From the NCBI GenBank assembly GCA_028292745.1, contig JAQGLT010000032.1:1-38276 (forward strand): 38,276 nucleotides of DNA, read 5' to 3'. Within the stretch, counting starts at the first letter, position 1, and every line of letters begins with the position of its first letter. The notes below the pieces were generated by a model. It did not search any database, was not told the origin of the DNA, and saw only the letters and a list, made by a program, of their open reading frames with translations. This DNA is from Polaromonas sp. Its GTDB lineage: Bacteria; Pseudomonadota; Gammaproteobacteria; Burkholderiales; Burkholderiaceae_C. Of this stretch, positions 1 through 9,008 are shown piece after piece. Both the position numbers and the translations under genes were made by a program.

Positions 1-3000
1 CGCCCAACTGCGCCATCAACTGGCGTGCTTCTTCCGCGACAAAAAAGAAGTAATTGACCACATGCTCGGGCTTGCCGCTGAACTTGGCGCGAAGCACCGG
101 GTCTTGCGTGGCAACGCCAACCGGGCAAGTGTTGAGGTGGCATTTGCGCATCATGATGCAGCCTTCAACGACCAGCGGCGCGGTGGCGAAACCGAACTCG
201 TCGGCGCCCAGCAAGGCGCCGATCACCACGTCGCGGCCGGTTTTCATCTGGCCGTCGGCCTGCACCCGGATGCGGCCGCGCAGGCGGTTGAGCACCAGCG
301 TCTGCTGGGTTTCGGCCAGGCCGATCTCCCAGGGCGAGCCGGCATGCTTGATGGACGACCACGGCGATGCGCCGGTGCCGCCGTCATGGCCGGCAATCAC
401 CACATGGTCGGCCTTGGCCTTGGCCACGCCGGCGGCAATCGTGCCCACCCCCACTTCGCTGACCAGCTTGACGCTGATGCTGGCGCGCGGATTGACGTTC
501 TTCAGGTCGTGGATCAGCTGCGCCAGGTCTTCGATGGAATAAATGTCATGGTGCGGCGGCGGCGAAATCAGGCCGACGCCGGGCACCGAGTAGCGCAGCT
601 GGCCGATGTACTCGCTGACCTTGCCGCCGGGCAGTTGGCCGCCCTCGCCGGGCTTGGCGCCCTGGGCCATCTTGATCTGGATCTGGTCGGCCGACACCAA
701 GTATTCGGCGGTCACGCCAAAACGGCCCGACGCGACCTGCTTGATGCGCGAACGCAGCGAATCGCCGTTTTCCAGTGGCAGATCGACCTCGACCTGCTTG
801 GGACCGATCACGCTCTTGAGCGTGTCGCCGCGCTTGATCGGGATGCCCTTGAGCTCCTGGCGATAACGCGCCGGGTCTTCGCCGCCCTCGCCGGTGTTGC
901 TCTTGCCACCCATGCGATTCATGGCCACGGCCAGCGTGGCATGCGCCTCGGTGCTGATCGAGCCGAGCGACATGGCGCCGGTGGCAAAGCGCTTGACGAT
1001 TTCGCTGGCAGGCTCGACCTCGTCAATCGGAATGGCCTTGGACGGGTCGATCCTGAACTCGAACAGGCCGCGCAGCGTCATGTGACGGCGGTTCTGGTCG
1101 TTGACGAGCTGGGCGTATTCCTTGTAGGTGTTCCAGTTGTTGGCACGGGTCGAATGCTGCAGCTTGGCAATCGTGTCGGGCGTCCACATGTGGTCTTCGC
1201 CGCGAACGCGCCAGGCGTATTCGCCGCCGGCGTCGAGCATGTTGGCCAGCACCGGGTCGTCGCTGAAGGCGGCCTTGTGCATGCGCAGCGCTTCCTCGGC
1301 GATCTCGAACACGCCCATGCCCTCGACCTGGGTGGCGGTGCCGGTGAAGAATTTGTCCACGGTGCTGCGGTTCAGGCCGATCGCCTCGAACAGCTGGGCG
1401 CCGCAGTAGCTCATGTAGGTCGAAACGCCCATCTTGGACATGATCTTGGACAGGCCCTTGCCGATGGCCTTGGTGTAGTTATAGACCGCTTTTTCAGTGC
1501 TCAGGTCGCCCGGCAGGCCCTGGGACAGCTCAGCCAGGGTTTCCAGCGCCAGGTAAGGGTGAACGGCTTCCGCGCCATAGCCCGCCAGCACTGCGAAATG
1601 ATGCACTTCCTTGGCAGAACCGGTCTCGACCACCAAGCCGGCCGTGGTGCGCAAGCCTTCCTTGACCAGATGCTGGTGAATCGCCGACAGCGCCAGCAAG
1701 GCGGGAATCGCGACCTGGGTGGAACTTAACGCCCGATCGCTCACGATCAGGATGTTTTTACCGCTCTTGATCGCATCCACCGCTTCAGCGCACAGTGAAG
1801 CCAGCTTGGCCTCGACCCCCTCACTTCCCCACAGCAGCGGATAGGTAATGTCCAGTGTGTAGCTCTTGAACTTGCCCTGGGTATGCACTTCAATGTTGCG
1901 CAGCTTTTGCATGTCGGCGCTGCTCAGCACGGGCTGGTTCACTTCCAGCCGCATCGGTGGATTGACTTGGTTGATGTCCAGCAGATTGGGCTTGGGACCG
2001 ATGAAGGACACCAGCGACATGACAATGGCTTCGCGAATCGGGTCGATTGGCGGGTTCGTCACCTGCGCGAACAGCTGCTTGAAGTAGTTGTAGAGCGCCT
2101 TGTTCTTGTTTGACAGCACGGCCAGCGGGCTGTCGTTGCCCATCGAGCCAGTCGCCTCTTCGCCGTTCGATGCCATGGGCGACAGCAGAAACTTGATGTC
2201 CTCCTGCGTGTAGCCAAAGGCCTGCTGGCGGTCAAGCAGGGAAAGCCCGGAAGAAGCTTCGGCTGGCAAGGCGGCGTCCAGGATTGTTCCCGGCACGTTG
2301 TCCAGTTTGATGCGCAGGTTTTCAATCCACTGCTTGTAGGGTTTGCTGTTGGCCAGCGTCGCCTTGATCTCTTCGTCATCGACCATGCGGCCCTGCTCCA
2401 GATCGATCAGGAACATCTTGCCGGGCTGCAGACGCCATTTCCGAACGATCTTGTGCTCGGGAATCGGCAGCACGCCCGACTCCGACGCCATGATGACCAG
2501 GTCGTCGTCGGTCACGCAATAGCGCGACGGGCGCAGGCCGTTGCGGTCCAGGGTGGCGCCGATCTGGCGGCCGTCGGTGAAGACGATGGACGCCGGGCCA
2601 TCCCAGGGCTCCAGCATGGCGGCGTGGTATTCGTAAAAAGCCTTGCGCCGCTCATCCATGGTGGTGTGCTGCTCCCATGGCTCGGGAATCATCATCATCA
2701 CCGCCTGGCTGATCGGGTAGCCGGCCATTGTCAGCAATTCCAGGCAGTTGTCGAACGTGGCGGTATCGGACTGGCCGGCAAAGCTGATGGGGTAGAGCTT
2801 TTGCAGGTCGGCGCCCAGCACCGGGGAGGACATCACGCCTTCACGGGCCTTCATCCAGTTGTAATTGCCCTTGACGGTGTTGATCTCGCCGTTGTGTGCA
2901 ACATAGCGGTAGGGATGGGCCAGCGGCCATTCGGGAAAAGTGTTGGTCGAAAACCGCTGATGCACGAGCCCCAGCGCCGAGACACAACGCTCATCCGTCA

Positions 3001-3670
3001 GATCCAGGAAATACGTGCCTACCTGGTCGGCCAGCAGCAGGCCCTTGTAAACCACGGTGCGGCTGGACATGCTGGGAACGTAATACTCCTTGCTGTGCGT
3101 CAGGTGCAGGTTCTGGATGGCGGCGCTGGCGGTCTTGCGGATCACGTACAACTTGCGCTCCAGCGCGTCCTGGACGATCACGTCATTGCCACGACCAATG
3201 AAGATCTGCCGCAAGATAGGCTCTTTTTCGCGGACGGTGGGCGACATCGGCATGTCGCGGTTGACGGGCACATCGCGCCAGCCCAGCAGTACTTGCCCTT
3301 CGGCCTTGACAGCACGCTCCAGTGCCTGCTCACACGCCAGGCGCGACGCATGCTCCTTGGGCAGAAACACCATGCCAACGCCATACTCTCCTGGCGGGGG
3401 GAGCACGACACCCTGCCCGGCCATTTCCTCGCGATACAGCGCATCGGGCAGCTGGATCAAAATGCCGGCGCCGTCTCCCATCAATTTATCCGCGCCCACC
3501 GCGCCCCGATGATCGAGGTTCTCAAGAATTTTCAGCGCCTGCTGAACAATGGGATGGCTCTTCTGGCCTTTGATATGCGCTACGAAACCGACGCCGCAAG
3601 CGTCATGCTCGTTGGCGCCGGCATATAAACCGTGTTGTTCAAAATGCTTGATTTCAGCAGCCGTGGTCAT
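1..3670 (-). CDS. gltB: Glutamate synthase (NADPH) large subunit, partial (C-terminus beyond window)
   Basis: The large subunit of GOGAT hydrolyses glutamine and transfers the ammonia to 2-oxoglutarate, giving two glutamates; it works with GltD in the cytoplasm. The reading frame is open from an ATG at 3668-3670 to the window edge, 1,223 codons of an expected ~1,500-1,580. The N-terminus carries [14 protein letters not shown]; the Cys of CGVGF is the expected class II amidotransferase nucleophile exposed after propeptide removal. Near the left edge [19 protein letters not shown] (about 117-175) supplies the three cysteines of the 3Fe-4S cluster, followed by [13 protein letters not shown], as in the FMN domain of the family. 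The start is supported by AAGGA five to six bases upstream. The frame is the same at both ends, so I see no frameshift. The C-terminal glutamate synthase (GXGXG) domain and gltD would lie to the left. A small hairpin, GCGTT-GCAA-AACGC (3707-3720), lies in the leader. Confidence 0.97.
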   Translation of the reverse strand, partial: MTTAAEIKHFEQHGLYAGANEHDACGVGFVAHIKGQKSHPIVQQALKILENLDHRGAVGADKLMGDGAGILIQLPDALYREEMAGQGVVLPPPGEYGVGMVFLPKEHASRLACEQALERAVKAEGQVLLGWRDVPVNRDMPMSPTVREKEPILRQIFIGRGNDVIVQDALERKLYVIRKTASAAIQNLHLTHSKEYYVPSMSSRTVVYKGLLLADQVGTYFLDLTDERCVSALGLVHQRFSTNTFPEWPLAHPYRYVAHNGEINTVKGNYNWMKAREGVMSSPVLGADLQKLYPISFAGQSDTATFDNCLELLTMAGYPISQAVMMMIPEPWEQHTTMDERRKAFYEYHAAMLEPWDGPASIVFTDGRQIGATLDRNGLRPSRYCVTDDDLVIMASESGVLPIPEHKIVRKWRLQPGKMFLIDLEQGRMVDDEEIKATLANSKPYKQWIENLRIKLDNVPGTILDAALPAEASSGLSLLDRQQAFGYTQEDIKFLLSPMASNGEEATGSMGNDSPLAVLSNKNKALYNYFKQLFAQVTNPPIDPIREAIVMSLVSFIGPKPNLLDINQVNPPMRLEVNQPVLSSADMQKLRNIEVHTQGKFKSYTLDITYPLLWGSEGVEAKLASLCAEAVDAIKSGKNILIVSDRALSSTQVAIPALLALSAIHQHLVKEGLRTTAGLVVETGSAKEVHHFAVLAGYGAEAVHPYLALETLAELSQGLPGDLSTEKAVYNYTKAIGKGLSKIMSKMGVSTYMSYCGAQLFEAIGLNRSTVDKFFTGTATQVEGMGVFEIAEEALRMHKAAFSDDPVLANMLDAGGEYAWRVRGEDHMWTPDTIAKLQHSTRANNWNTYKEYAQLVNDQNRRHMTLRGLFEFRIDPSKAIPIDEVEPASEIVKRFATGAMSLGSISTEAHATLAVAMNRMGGKSNTGEGGEDPARYRQELKGIPIKRGDTLKSVIGPKQVEVDLPLENGDSLRSRIKQVASGRFGVTAEYLVSADQIQIKMAQGAKPGEGGQLPGGKVSEYIGQLRYSVPGVGLISPPPHHDIYSIEDLAQLIHDLKNVNPRASISVKLVSEVGVGTIAAGVAKAKADHVVIAGHDGGTGASPWSSIKHAGSPWEIGLAETQQTLVLNRLRGRIRVQADGQMKTGRDVVIGALLGADEFGFATAPLVVEGCIMMRKCHLNTCPVGVATQDPVLRAKFSGKPEHVVNYFFFVAEEARQLMAQLG

Positions 3671-3796
3671 GGCAGGTCCTTGTCGGTGGGAAGTACAGGA
3701 AAGCCTGCGTTGCAAAACGCATATTCCTCTTCGCCAGAGGTCAAAAATATTTAGAGCAATGCGAGGATAGGGCAGAGCAGCAAAAACGCCAAGCAT

Positions 3797-3870
3797 TTTA
3801 ATTGGGGTCAGATTCCAATTAAATGATTCAACAAGCTCCTTTATTTAAATTGGGGACACATCAAATTTAA
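3797..3870. repeat. Pair of palindromic REP-like units beside the transposase
   Basis: Two short inverted repeats share the core AATTGGGG. Unit 1 is TTTAATTGG (3797-3805) with CCAATTAAA (3815-3823), nine matching bases around GGTCAGATT. Unit 2 is TTAAATT (3845-3851) with AATTTAA (3864-3870) around a GGGGACACATC-type centre. They lie just beyond the 3' end of a RAYT-type transposase gene, where the cognate palindromes of such enzymes are usually found. That they are its substrates is inference. The rest of 3671-3909 holds the gltB leader and no gene I can support. Confidence 0.55.
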
Positions 3871-3909
3871 TAGCAATAAATGCTCTTCTAGCCAATATAT
3901 CGGCTACTT

Positions 3910-4608
3910 TTACACTTCCCTTATCTGAAGTAAAGGGCGTCCAGGATGGTTTTTTTGTACGCGTCTGGTGGTGCGTTTTTGTAAATTCGCAACAAATTTT
4001 TCATCCCCCAAGGCCCAGCCGTTCAATGCGGATTGCGTCAGAGCCTCTTTTTGATCGGACGTAATTCCCCGCAGGATTTTCTCTGTGTAAGCAGCCTCGC
4101 GTGCAAAAGGCGTATTTCCCAATGCCCAGAACAATGGATGAGGCGTGATCAGCTTGTCGGTTTGCAGGCCAACATAGTGGCGATGGCTGGACCAGGGATA
4201 CTCACGGGCTTCCTTCACCAGACCGGCACGCACCGGATTGAGGTCGAAATAGGCCATGCAATCGAGCAGGTAGTGGTCACTGTCGATCAGTGTCGAGCGG
4301 TATCGACCTTCCCACAACGTCCCTGAGCGCCCTTGGCTGTCATTGAAATAGCGCACATAACCGCGACCGATTGCCTGCATCATTTGCGGCAGGCCTTGCA
4401 CGGTCGATGGCGTGGCAAGCAAATGAAAATGATTGCCCATCAAAACGTATGCATGTAACGCCACCGCGTATTTCTGGGCATTTTCATCCAGTAACGCCAG
4501 GAGCCGCTGGTAATCGGCTGCAGATGAAAAAATGATCTGCCGGTTATTGCCGCGCTGGATAACGTGATGTGGGTAACCGGGAACGGTAAGGCGGGGCAGT
4601 CGGGCCAT
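3910..4608 (-). mobile_element. REP-associated tyrosine transposase (RAYT, Y1/IS200-like family)
   Basis: A 232-residue HUH single-strand transposase of the Y1 family. What shows it: an N-terminal GYPHHVIQRGNNRQ segment, the metal-binding HUH motif in MGNHFHLL, and the RAYT signature YFDLNPVRAGLV followed by YPWSSHRHY. The catalytic tyrosine of this family lies in the helix after the HUH motif; I did not assign it to a single residue. The ATG at 4606-4608 gives the usual MARLPRLTVPGYPHH start; an upstream in-frame TTG at 4615-4617 would add three residues. Such proteins are thought to mobilise or domesticate REP palindromes rather than move as full insertion sequences. The gene sits alone between the MFS transporter and gltB, with palindromes to its left (3797-3870) and no matching end found to its right. 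The frame is intact and of normal length. Confidence 0.88.
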
Positions 4609-4680
4609 GATGTCCAAGATGGGCAGTTCGCTTCATGATAGTTGCTTACCGCCCGCTTATTTTTGGCGCCTGATAAAAGC

Positions 4681-5919
4681 TCAAAGTTGTGCAGGCTTGC
4701 GCCATAGGCTGATACGCCATGCCAAGACTAAACCGATCACACACTCAATCAAGATCACCCACCCGGTCAGTTGCCACCCTCCAGCCTGGACGGCAACCCA
4801 TGCCACCAATGGTGGCCCGGCAAATTGCCCTAAGGCTGACCATTGCTGCATCCAGCCAACAGTTGTTGAAACGGTATTGGCCGTGGGCGCCAGCTTGATG
4901 GCGAGACTAAATAGCGTGGCTGGAATCAAGCCGCCCAGCATTGAGAAAACCAGCACACCGGCATACTGGAGCATCGGATGTGCCGTTGCGCCGAAAGCCA
5001 GCATGGCACCGGCCGACATCGCGATGAAACCCACCGCCAGCAGAGAAAACGGCTGGACATTGCGCCCCAGCAGTTGCCCAGCCAAAAGATTACCGACAAT
5101 ATTCACTGCAGCCGCCCCAGCGGTCAGCCAGGCAGTGCTGGTGCTTCGCAAACCTGCCTGCGCATAGATTGAGGGCAGAAAGCCAATCACGGCCAGCCAT
5201 TGGCCGGAATACATGGCAAAGGTCAAGGCCATCAGCCAGACGGCACCAGAACGCAAGGTCAGACTCAAAAGCTGCCTGGCCGAAGCGTTTTCAGCGCCAT
5301 TTCGCAGGGGCATAGGCGCAACGCGCACGCCTTGGTCTGCAGGGACGTGCCAGCCCAGGAGCAGCGCAAACAAGATTGCCAGGGCAGAGAGCAGGCACCA
5401 CCACATCCGCCAACCCCAGGCAGCCTCTCCCAAGTGCATCAGCCATGGCCCTAAAAGCAACGCCAGCGCCGTGCCCAGCGGCATGTAAGCCCCCCAGACG
5501 CCCAGCATTGTGTTGAGGCGTTCGGCAGGGACCAGTCGGCGTACCAGGCTAGGCGCGGGCAATACGATCCACAGGAAACCAAAACCCTCCAAAGCACGCA
5601 TGGCCAGCAACCAGGCCGCGCCCTGTGACAGGCTGCCCAGTGCACTTGCCAACGCCAACACCAGCAATCCGGCAACCATGCTGCGCTTCAGGCCGATGCG
5701 CTGCACCGCCAAGCCCGTGACCAGCCCCAGCGTCATGCCTGCAAGCTGGACCATCGACAGCAAAAATCCTGACTGCAGCAGCGAAATGCCCAGCACGTCA
5801 TGCAGCACCGGAAGCGCCGGAGGTAATTTGCCGACATGCAGCGCGGCCACTACGCCAGCGGCAATCACATAACGCGCAGCCCGAAGGTTTTTTATGGTCT
5901 CAGGCGTCGCGTTGCGCAT
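4681..5919 (-). CDS. MFS transporter, CynX/NimT-like
   Basis: A 412-residue inner-membrane protein with about twelve hydrophobic segments, typical of the major facilitator superfamily. The loop after the second hydrophobic segment reads TGLAVQRIGLKRSMVAG, the usual G-x3-D/Q-R-x-G-R/K motif between helices 2 and 3. A hydrophilic stretch near residues 200-225 is the central loop between the two six-helix halves. Overall it resembles the CynX/NimT branch (cyanate or nitroimidazole-type exporters), but the sequence does not reveal the substrate. It starts 15 bases after the dgt stop on the same strand and is probably the last gene of the aroK-aroB-dgt transcript. No terminator is obvious before the transposase. 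Confidence 0.85.
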   Translation of the reverse strand: MRNATPETIKNLRAARYVIAAGVVAALHVGKLPPALPVLHDVLGISLLQSGFLLSMVQLAGMTLGLVTGLAVQRIGLKRSMVAGLLVLALASALGSLSQGAAWLLAMRALEGFGFLWIVLPAPSLVRRLVPAERLNTMLGVWGAYMPLGTALALLLGPWLMHLGEAAWGWRMWWCLLSALAILFALLLGWHVPADQGVRVAPMPLRNGAENASARQLLSLTLRSGAVWLMALTFAMYSGQWLAVIGFLPSIYAQAGLRSTSTAWLTAGAAAVNIVGNLLAGQLLGRNVQPFSLLAVGFIAMSAGAMLAFGATAHPMLQYAGVLVFSMLGGLIPATLFSLAIKLAPTANTVSTTVGWMQQWSALGQFAGPPLVAWVAVQAGGWQLTGWVILIECVIGLVLAWRISLWRKPAQL

Positions 5920-5934
5920 GGCTTCAATGAAAAA

Positions 5935-7152
5935 TCAAATCGGAAACACGGCATGTCCCTTGATCCGTTCATGCTCTTTGGTCGCAAAGCGATCCGTCAT
6001 GCACGCAATGTAGTCAGCCACCACGCGCTCGGGTCTGGCGTTGGCGGTGTTGTACAGACTGCCGATGCCGTCGAAGCGGTCGGTATGGGCTTGCGGCATT
6101 TGCGCAGGGTCGGCCAGATAGGCTTCGAAGAGATCGCGGACAACCTGCTGGGCCGCTTGCGTGGTTTGAACGACCTGTGGGTGGCGATACAGCTTTTGCA
6201 GCAGGAAGCCCTTGAGCGATTTGGACTGCGAAAGCATTTCATCAGAAAAACAGACCAGTGCGGCCTGTCGCCGCACGCTGTCGACATCGGCCGGCACCGA
6301 TTTTTCAAGCGCCTGCCGGGTCGCGTCAATCACGTCATAGACCTGGGCACTGAGCATGCGCCTTATCGTTTCAAAAAGCAGCCGCCTGCCTTGCAGGGCT
6401 GGAAAAGCGTGCAGCGTCTCCCGCCGAAAACGGCTGAAAAGAGGCACATCCTCCAATTGCTCCAGGCTGATCAGACCGGAGCGCACGCCGTCGTCAATAT
6501 CGTGTGCGTTGTAAGCAATTTCATCGGCCAGATTGGCCAGTTGCGCCTCCAGGCTCGGCTGGCGCCAAGCTGGCCCACTGGCAGCAGCTTGATCGGTAAA
6601 ACGGTGCGCCACGCCGCCCGGTTCGCGAGCCTCAATATGGCGGGCATTGCGTTTCGAGCAGTGCTTTAGGATGCCTTCGCGCGTCTCGAAGGTCAGATTC
6701 AGGCCATCATAGGCCGGGTAACGCTCTTCCAGCGTATCGACGACGCGCAAGCTTTGCAGGTTATGTTCAAAACCGGCACTTCCTGCGTTGTAGCTTTTCA
6801 GGCAGGCGTTCAGCGCGTCCTGCCCGGCATGCCCAAAAGGGGTGTGGCCCAAGTCGTGCGCCAAGGCAATCGCCTCGACCAAATCCTCGTTGAGCCGCAA
6901 GGTGCGGGCAATCGATCGCCCAAGCTGCGCCACTTCCAGCGAGTGCGTCAGGCGGGTTCGAAACAGGTCGCCTTCATGGTTCAAAAAAACCTGCGTCTTG
7001 TAAACCAGCCGGCGAAAGGCGGTCGAGTGCACGATCCGGTCGCGGTCACGCTGAAAATCGGACCGCGTCGGTGCAACCGGCTCGGGAATACGGCGGCCTC
7101 GCGTCAGCGCAGGGTCACAGGCGTAAGGGGCCAACGCCATCAAATCATGCAT
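5935..7152 (-). CDS. dgt: Deoxyguanosinetriphosphate triphosphohydrolase-like protein (HD domain)
   Basis: A 405-residue dNTP triphosphohydrolase of the HD superfamily, expected to split dGTP or other dNTPs into deoxynucleoside and tripolyphosphate and so limit dNTP pools. The metal-binding HD signature is visible: the first His in RTRLTHSLEVAQ and the HD pair in AIALAHDLGHTPFGHAGQDAL; upstream is the conserved RDRDRIVHSTAFRRLVYKTQVF. Length fits the family. The ATG at 7150-7152 has AGAGG six bases upstream; that AGAGG belongs to a dispersed intergenic repeat (7147-7206). The alternative Met at residue 5 has no better signal. It lies downstream of aroB, the common order in Burkholderiales. 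Confidence 0.93.
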   Translation of the reverse strand: MHDLMALAPYACDPALTRGRRIPEPVAPTRSDFQRDRDRIVHSTAFRRLVYKTQVFLNHEGDLFRTRLTHSLEVAQLGRSIARTLRLNEDLVEAIALAHDLGHTPFGHAGQDALNACLKSYNAGSAGFEHNLQSLRVVDTLEERYPAYDGLNLTFETREGILKHCSKRNARHIEAREPGGVAHRFTDQAAASGPAWRQPSLEAQLANLADEIAYNAHDIDDGVRSGLISLEQLEDVPLFSRFRRETLHAFPALQGRRLLFETIRRMLSAQVYDVIDATRQALEKSVPADVDSVRRQAALVCFSDEMLSQSKSLKGFLLQKLYRHPQVVQTTQAAQQVVRDLFEAYLADPAQMPQAHTDRFDGIGSLYNTANARPERVVADYIACMTDRFATKEHERIKGHAVFPI

Positions 7153-7206
7153 AAAGTGCCTCTAGCGCAATGGGGATGATCGCTTCTAGCTATTATTAAC
7201 ATAGCA
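7147..7206 (-). repeat. Dispersed ~60-bp intergenic repeat, copy at aroB-dgt border
   Basis: On the minus strand the unit starts with the 17-base head GCTATGTTAATAATAGC, then N5-GCGA, eleven variable bases and GCGCTAGAGGCA. It aligns without gaps to the copies at 28382, 31627 and 37142. Its right-hand part supplies AGAGG, placed correctly as a ribosome binding site for dgt, and runs into the dgt start codon. Confidence 0.75.
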
Positions 7207-7225
7207 AAACAAGTTGTCGGGCTGA

Positions 7226-8344
7226 TCAGGCGCAGCACGAGTCAATCACTTCGCGCACCATAACATTCGACGCCGGGCACACAGTGGCCTTGCCCGGCCC
7301 GTCGATCACCACAAAGCGAATCTCGCCGGCTTCGGATTTTTTATCGACCCGCATCAACTTAAGGTAGCAGCCGGCATTGTCGGCAGCCGACAGCGCTGGC
7401 CCCTTGACTGGCAATCCGGCGCGCTGGATCAGCGTGGTTAAGCGCTCGACAAAAGCCATGTCAACCCGGCCCAGACGCTGTGACAAATGCGCGGCCATCA
7501 CCATGCCGCACCCAACCCCCTCGCCATGCAGCCATTTGCCATAGCCCAGACCCGATTCGATGGCATGTCCAAAGGTATGGCCGAAATTCAAAATAGCCCG
7601 CAAGCCGGTCTCACGCTCATCCTGGCCAACGACCCAGGCCTTGATTTCACAGCTGCGCCGAATAGCGTGTGCCAGTGCGGCTGGTTCCTTGTCCAGCAGC
7701 GCATCGAGGTTGTTTTCAAGCCAGTCGAAAAAGCCCATGTCGGCAATCGGCCCATATTTGATGATTTCGGCCAGGCCGGCGCTCAGTTCGCGGTCGGGCA
7801 GCGTTTGGAGCACGTCCAAGTCGCATACCACCAGTTGCGGCTGGTAAAACGCACCAATCATGTTCTTGCCCAGCGGATGGTTGATGGCGGTCTTGCCGCC
7901 CACCGAGGAGTCCACTTGGGCCAGCAGCGTTGTGGGCACCTGCACAAACGGCACACCGCGCATATAGCTGGCGGCGGCGAAACCGGTCATGTCGCCCACC
8001 ACGCCGCCGCCGAGGGCGTACAGCACAGTCTTGCGGTCGCAGCCGTTTTCGAGCAACGCATCGAAAATCAGTTGAAGGGTCGGCCAGTCTTTATGGATTT
8101 CGCCGTCGGGCAAGATGACTAGCAGCACCTTGGAATAATACGCGTGCAGGGCCTCGCTCAGTTGCTTCGCATAGAGAGGCGCTACGGACGTGTTGGACAC
8201 CACAAGCGCCGTCGCGGCTTTGGGCAGGTCTTGGTAGAGCAGCGGATTGCTCAGCAAGGCAGTGCCAATCAAGATTGGATAGCTTCGCTCATCCAGGTCA
8301 ATCTGGACTTTTGCCGATACGAATGAGAGAGAATTTGCTTGCAT
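7226..8344 (-). CDS. aroB: 3-dehydroquinate synthase
   Basis: A 372-residue enzyme that cyclises DAHP to 3-dehydroquinate, the second step of the shikimate pathway, using NAD and a divalent metal. Family marks visible: NAD-binding [54 protein letters not shown], and the metal-binding histidines in [11 protein letters not shown] and [10 protein letters not shown]. Length matches the family (about 360). The start Met is followed by a slightly longer tail before the ERSYPILIG segment, and no strong ribosome binding site is visible. It lies between aroK (upstream) and dgt on the same strand, with 87 bases to aroK. The stop is followed by a dispersed repeat. Confidence 0.96.
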   Translation of the reverse strand: MQANSLSFVSAKVQIDLDERSYPILIGTALLSNPLLYQDLPKAATALVVSNTSVAPLYAKQLSEALHAYYSKVLLVILPDGEIHKDWPTLQLIFDALLENGCDRKTVLYALGGGVVGDMTGFAAASYMRGVPFVQVPTTLLAQVDSSVGGKTAINHPLGKNMIGAFYQPQLVVCDLDVLQTLPDRELSAGLAEIIKYGPIADMGFFDWLENNLDALLDKEPAALAHAIRRSCEIKAWVVGQDERETGLRAILNFGHTFGHAIESGLGYGKWLHGEGVGCGMVMAAHLSQRLGRVDMAFVERLTTLIQRAGLPVKGPALSAADNAGCYLKLMRVDKKSEAGEIRFVVIDGPGKATVCPASNVMVREVIDSCCA

Positions 8345-8431
8345 TACCGAAGTGTAGAGGCACTTTTCGGCAAGGGGACAAACTGCTGTTTTATGCGGCG
8401 TTGAGGGGCAGCGCTGTTGAGTGGCGCGGCG

Positions 8432-8995
8432 TCATGACCCTGAAACAATGCCCGCCAGTTCCAATTGCATGACGATCATGTTGACCAAGGTGGACACCAA
8501 GGGGCGGCCGGTTTCAATGACGAAATGCGCGGTTTCGTGGTACAGCGGGTCACGATGGGTGTACAGGTCGCGAAGGCGGCCGAGGGGATCGGCCACCTGC
8601 AAGAGCGGCCGGCTGACATCGTGACGGAGCCGGCGAAACAACTCCTCGGGGGAAGAGCGCAGGTACACAACATGACCCCGGTCATGCAAGTGCTGGCGGT
8701 TTGCCGGACGCAACACCGAACCGCCGCCGGTCGAGAGCACCCCATTTGCCAGGCCGGTCAGTTCGTCAATGACCGATTCCTCCACATCGCGAAAACTGAC
8801 CTCTCCTTCCCGCTCGAAGTAATCCCGGATGGAGCAGCCGAGGCGCTCCTCGATGACATGGTCGGAATCGAGAAAAGGAAGCTTCAGTCGCCGGGCGAGT
8901 TGTCGCCCGACGGTGGATTTACCGGAGCCGGGAAGGCCTACGAGGCTGATCAGTCCAAATGCGCCAACCACAGAGGTGCCACCTTTTGAACACAT
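8432..8995 (-). CDS. aroK: Shikimate kinase
   Basis: Phosphorylates shikimate at the 3-hydroxyl with ATP. Visible: Walker [10 protein letters not shown] at residues 20-28, the shikimate-binding DSD in FLDSDHVIE, the FR of [11 protein letters not shown] in [10 protein letters not shown], and the lid region arginines around SRPLL. Family proteins usually begin directly before the [12 protein letters not shown] segment. An in-frame GTG at 8969-8971 has a clear AGGTGG seven bases upstream, whereas the ATG at 8993-8995 has none. The true start may therefore be 8971, giving 179 residues. It follows the Ig-like lipoprotein with a 13-base gap by the longer start. The pilMNOPQ-aroK-aroB link is common in Proteobacteria; the lipoprotein between is not part of that usual order. 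Confidence 0.95.
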   Translation of the reverse strand: MCSKGGTSVVGAFGLISLVGLPGSGKSTVGRQLARRLKLPFLDSDHVIEERLGCSIRDYFEREGEVSFRDVEESVIDELTGLANGVLSTGGGSVLRPANRQHLHDRGHVVYLRSSPEELFRRLRHDVSRPLLQVADPLGRLRDLYTHRDPLYHETAHFVIETGRPLVSTLVNMIVMQLELAGIVSGS

Positions 8996-9008
8996 CCAAT
9001 TGCAAAAA

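Noticed and set aside
62..1729. Long plus-strand open frame (555 codons) and a similar one at 2453-3628
   Set aside because: Both are antisense to gltB in a GC-rich gene; composition is His/Gln/Gly/Ala-rich with no motif, while the minus-strand frame shows clear GltB motifs.
3871..3909. Possible sixth copy of the ~60-bp repeat (TTAATAGC... GGCTACTTTT)
   Set aside because: ATAGC and GGCTACTTTT recall the unit, but the 17-base head and GCGC blocks are missing.
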